Assembly: GCA_946403735.1 (NCBI GenBank)
Contig: CAMJAZ010000066.1
Location: forward strand, 1 to 7,435
DNA length: 7,435 nucleotides
Direction of reading: 5' to 3'
DNA from: an uncultured Selenomonadales bacterium
Lineage (GTDB): Bacteria > Bacillota > Negativicutes > Selenomonadales > Selenomonadaceae
Part shown: positions 6,022 to 7,435 of the stretch, piece by piece
Position numbering within the stretch: the stretch's first letter is position 1
Layout: each line of letters begins with the position of its first letter
Notes under the pieces: model-generated
Database searches by the model: none
The model's input: the letters and a program-made list of their open reading frames with translations, nothing else
Told to the model about the DNA's origin: nothing
Made by a program: the position numbers and the translations under genes

Positions 6022-6056
6022 AACTAAAAGCTAAAAACTAATCCCTAACACCTAGA
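6022..6056. repeat. Heptamer array NNCTAAN just before the mupG ribosome binding site
   Basis: Five seven-base units AACTAAA, AGCTAAA, AACTAAT, CCCTAAC and ACCTAGA share CTA at positions 3-5 and run without interruption into AAAGGAG (6056-6062), the Shine-Dalgarno of the next gene. The units are more degenerate than the other arrays, so an accidental A/T-rich pattern is less firmly excluded here. Confidence 0.6.
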
Positions 6057-6070
6057 AAGGAGAAACTCAA

Positions 6071-7117
6071 ATGCAGAAAGGAATATCGGTTTACGCAGGA
6101 CTCGGCTATACCGTTCAAGAAAATCTTGAGCTTATTGAGTTTGCCTCCTCACTTGGTATGAAGTACCTTTTCACTTCCGCGCAGATTCCCGAAGCATCTG
6201 ATACAGAAAATGTTGAAGATGAGTTTTTGGCAATTTTAACCGCCGCTATGAAAAATAATTTTGAAATTATCTTGGACGTAAGCCCAGATACATTTTTCAA
6301 CGGTGAAGAATTGCCCGTGACGCCGCGTCTTGATGACGGATTCGATACGCCGCGAATTGCTAAATTAAGTAAGACGCGCAAAATTCAGCTTAACGCCTCC
6401 ACCGTCGACGAAGATTTTCTTAATGAGCTGAAAAATTTAAACGCAAAATTTGCGAACATAACAGCCCTACACAATTTTTACCCGCGACCTTATACGGGAC
6501 TTGATTCATATTTCTTTATAAACCAAAATAAACTTCTGCACGACTTTGGCATTGCCGCAGGTGCATTCATTCCAACGCTTGCTGGTAAACGCCGACCGCC
6601 AATCGGTGAAGGGCTGCCGACTTTGGAGGATTGCAGAAATTTTTCCGCCGACTTATCAGCGCGATATTTGGCGGCTCTTGGCACTGATTTTATTATTATT
6701 GGTGACGGTTTACCAACTTTCGATGAATGCAAGGCGCTTTCACAAGTTAAAGACGACGAAGTTGTTTTAACCGCGCAGATGATGACTGATGACGAAATTT
6801 CTAAGGAACTTTTGAGCAAAACTTTCACGCGCCGCCCTGACGTTGCAAAATCCGTTATTCGTGCGATTGAGGGACGGCAATTTTTAAAATCTCTTGGCGC
6901 TCAAATTAAATCCGACGATTCGCCTAAAAATAGAACTTTCGGTGACGTGACGATTGACAATTCAAATTTCGGACGGTATGAAGGCGAAGTGCAGATTATT
7001 GATGATGAACTGCCAGCCGATTCAAGAGTCAACGTTGCCGCTCGCATTATTGAGGAGGAATTTTTTTTGACTAGGTACATTAAACCACGTCAAAAATTTT
7101 CCTTCAAATTTGTTTAG
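6071..7117 (+). CDS. mupG: 6-phospho-N-acetylmuramidase (MupG, DUF871 family)
   Basis: Cytoplasmic glycosidase family shown in Staphylococcus aureus to cleave the disaccharide N-acetylmuramic acid 6-phosphate-N-acetylglucosamine. It releases N-acetylmuramic acid 6-phosphate, the substrate of MurQ encoded just upstream. The 348 residues are typical of the family and appear complete. An N-terminal TIM-barrel domain (about 1-240) has GISVYAGL (4-11), LFTSAQIPE (33-41), IILDVSP (66-72), IQLNAST (105-111), NFYPRPYTGL (135-144) and PIGEGLPTLED (177-187). A C-terminal domain (about 250-348) has FTRRPD (252-257) and NFGRYEGEVQI (299-309). I cannot assign catalytic residues with certainty. ATG 6071 lies eight bases after a strong AAAGGAG (6056-6062), better than the site of murQ. 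Function rests on family similarity plus adjacency to murQ. The phosphotransferase transporter MurP usually linked to this pair is not in the window. Confidence 0.9.
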   Translation: MQKGISVYAGLGYTVQENLELIEFASSLGMKYLFTSAQIPEASDTENVEDEFLAILTAAMKNNFEIILDVSPDTFFNGEELPVTPRLDDGFDTPRIAKLSKTRKIQLNASTVDEDFLNELKNLNAKFANITALHNFYPRPYTGLDSYFFINQNKLLHDFGIAAGAFIPTLAGKRRPPIGEGLPTLEDCRNFSADLSARYLAALGTDFIIIGDGLPTFDECKALSQVKDDEVVLTAQMMTDDEISKELLSKTFTRRPDVAKSVIRAIEGRQFLKSLGAQIKSDDSPKNRTFGDVTIDNSNFGRYEGEVQIIDDELPADSRVNVAARIIEEEFFLTRYIKPRQKFSFKFV

Positions 7118-7174
7118 GGAGAGGGAAATGGACTAAGAAACAAATTAAGTACACCTCTTGAGAAACAAAAAGCC

Positions 7175-7205
7175 AAATCCCCGACCCTAAAACGTCGGAG
7201 GATTT
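7175..7205 (+). promoter_or_regulatory. Stem-loop burying the Shine-Dalgarno of the peptidoglycan-binding-domain gene
   Basis: AAATCCCCGAC (7175-7185) pairs over 11 positions with GTCGG plus GGATTT (7194-7205), with one bulged A at 7199 and loop CCTAAAAC (7186-7193). The paired 3' arm contains GGAGG (7197-7201), the ribosome binding site seven bases before ATG 7209. No T-run follows, so it is not an intrinsic terminator. A structure of this kind would hold translation low unless it is melted or remodelled. An upstream CCTC (7153-7156) could pair with the same site as an alternative. Confidence 0.6.
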
Positions 7206-7208
7206 CAA

Positions 7209-7435
7209 ATGAAGTTTAAAGCTCTGATGTTGCTTATATTAATGCTACTTTCAATCAGTAATTGGACTTTTGCTTCACCGACGCTTTCAAAAAATTCTAC
7301 AGGTAAAGACGTTTTAACGTTGCAGAAAAAACTTTACTTAATCGGTTACACGATTACTGAATTTGATGGCGTTTATGGCGCTGAAACGGAAAAGGCTGTA
7401 TCCGCTTTTCAAAAGGATCAAAACTTGACTGTAAC
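7209..7435 (+). CDS. Secreted protein with N-terminal peptidoglycan-binding domain (cut by right edge)
   Basis: The first 75 codons encode a signal peptide (MKFKALMLLILMLLSISNWTFA, with likely signal peptidase I cleavage after TFA at residue 22). A PG_binding_1 repeat follows at about 28-75: LSKNSTGKDVLTLQKKLYLIGY, then FDGVYGAETEKAVSAFQKDQNLTV. This three-helix domain binds peptidoglycan and typically precedes a hydrolase domain such as SleB-type, NlpC/P60 or amidase, but the catalytic part is outside the window, so the activity is unknown. The start is fixed by GGAGG seven bases upstream and by the signal peptide. It follows mupG by 91 bases in the same orientation and fits a wall-turnover cluster as a candidate supplier of muropeptides. 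Its ribosome binding site lies in a predicted hairpin, which suggests translational control separate from the upstream genes. Confidence 0.88.
   Translation, partial: MKFKALMLLILMLLSISNWTFASPTLSKNSTGKDVLTLQKKLYLIGYTITEFDGVYGAETEKAVSAFQKDQNLTV

Noticed and set aside
4200..6056. Repeat arrays as a CRISPR
   Set aside because: The units are 7 bases, tandem without unique spacers, and no cas gene is present.
7137..7169. Direct repeat GAAACAAA at 7137-7144 and 7162-7169
   Set aside because: Only eight A-rich bases at a 25-base distance that is not a multiple of seven. It is likely chance in an A-rich gap.

Overview
The window reads as chromosomal DNA of a motile, diderm-style or classical member of the Bacillota. 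A Negativicutes-like organism is my best guess, and this is inference only. The evidence is moderate G+C with A/T-rich intergenic gaps, strong Shine-Dalgarno sites (AGGAGG, AAAGGAG, AAGGAG), sigma-70/sigma-A type promoters, and a gene set centred on meso-diaminopimelate-type peptidoglycan. No rRNA, tRNA, insertion sequence or CRISPR array is visible.

Left part, minus strand. A methyl-accepting chemotaxis protein (1-1785, cut by the left edge) has its own promoter, with a small inverted repeat lying between the -35 and -10 boxes. To its right is a 319-base gap holding three consecutive hairpins (1970-2075). The last is a textbook terminator, but it faces the plus strand, where no gene precedes it. 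Then comes a two-gene unit read leftwards from 4022: ddh (meso-diaminopimelate dehydrogenase) followed, one base later, by an unrecognised single-pass membrane protein with a long Asn/Ser/Thr-rich repeat.

Right part, plus strand. A divergent 249-base gap holds a near-consensus rightward promoter and a near-perfect palindrome in front of ddh. It is followed by a NodB/CE4 polysaccharide deacetylase (4272-5108), murQ (5166-5990), a mupG/DUF871 gene (6071-7117) and the start of a secreted peptidoglycan-binding-domain protein (7209 to the right edge). All are co-oriented with gaps of 57-91 bases. MurQ and MupG are successive enzymes of N-acetylmuramic-acid-6-phosphate salvage, so the rightward cluster looks like cell-wall turnover and recycling, divergent from a gene that makes the cell-wall/lysine precursor meso-DAP. 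No MurP transporter or MurR regulator is in the window.

The most unexplained structure is non-coding. Every gap from 4200 to 6056 contains tandem arrays with a strict 7-base period (families TTAGTAA/GTAGTCA and its complement, GAATTAA, and NNCTAAN). One of these arrays supplies the last codons and stop of murQ, which ends about two dozen residues short of well-known MurQ proteins. The last gene has its Shine-Dalgarno buried in an 11-pair stem-loop.
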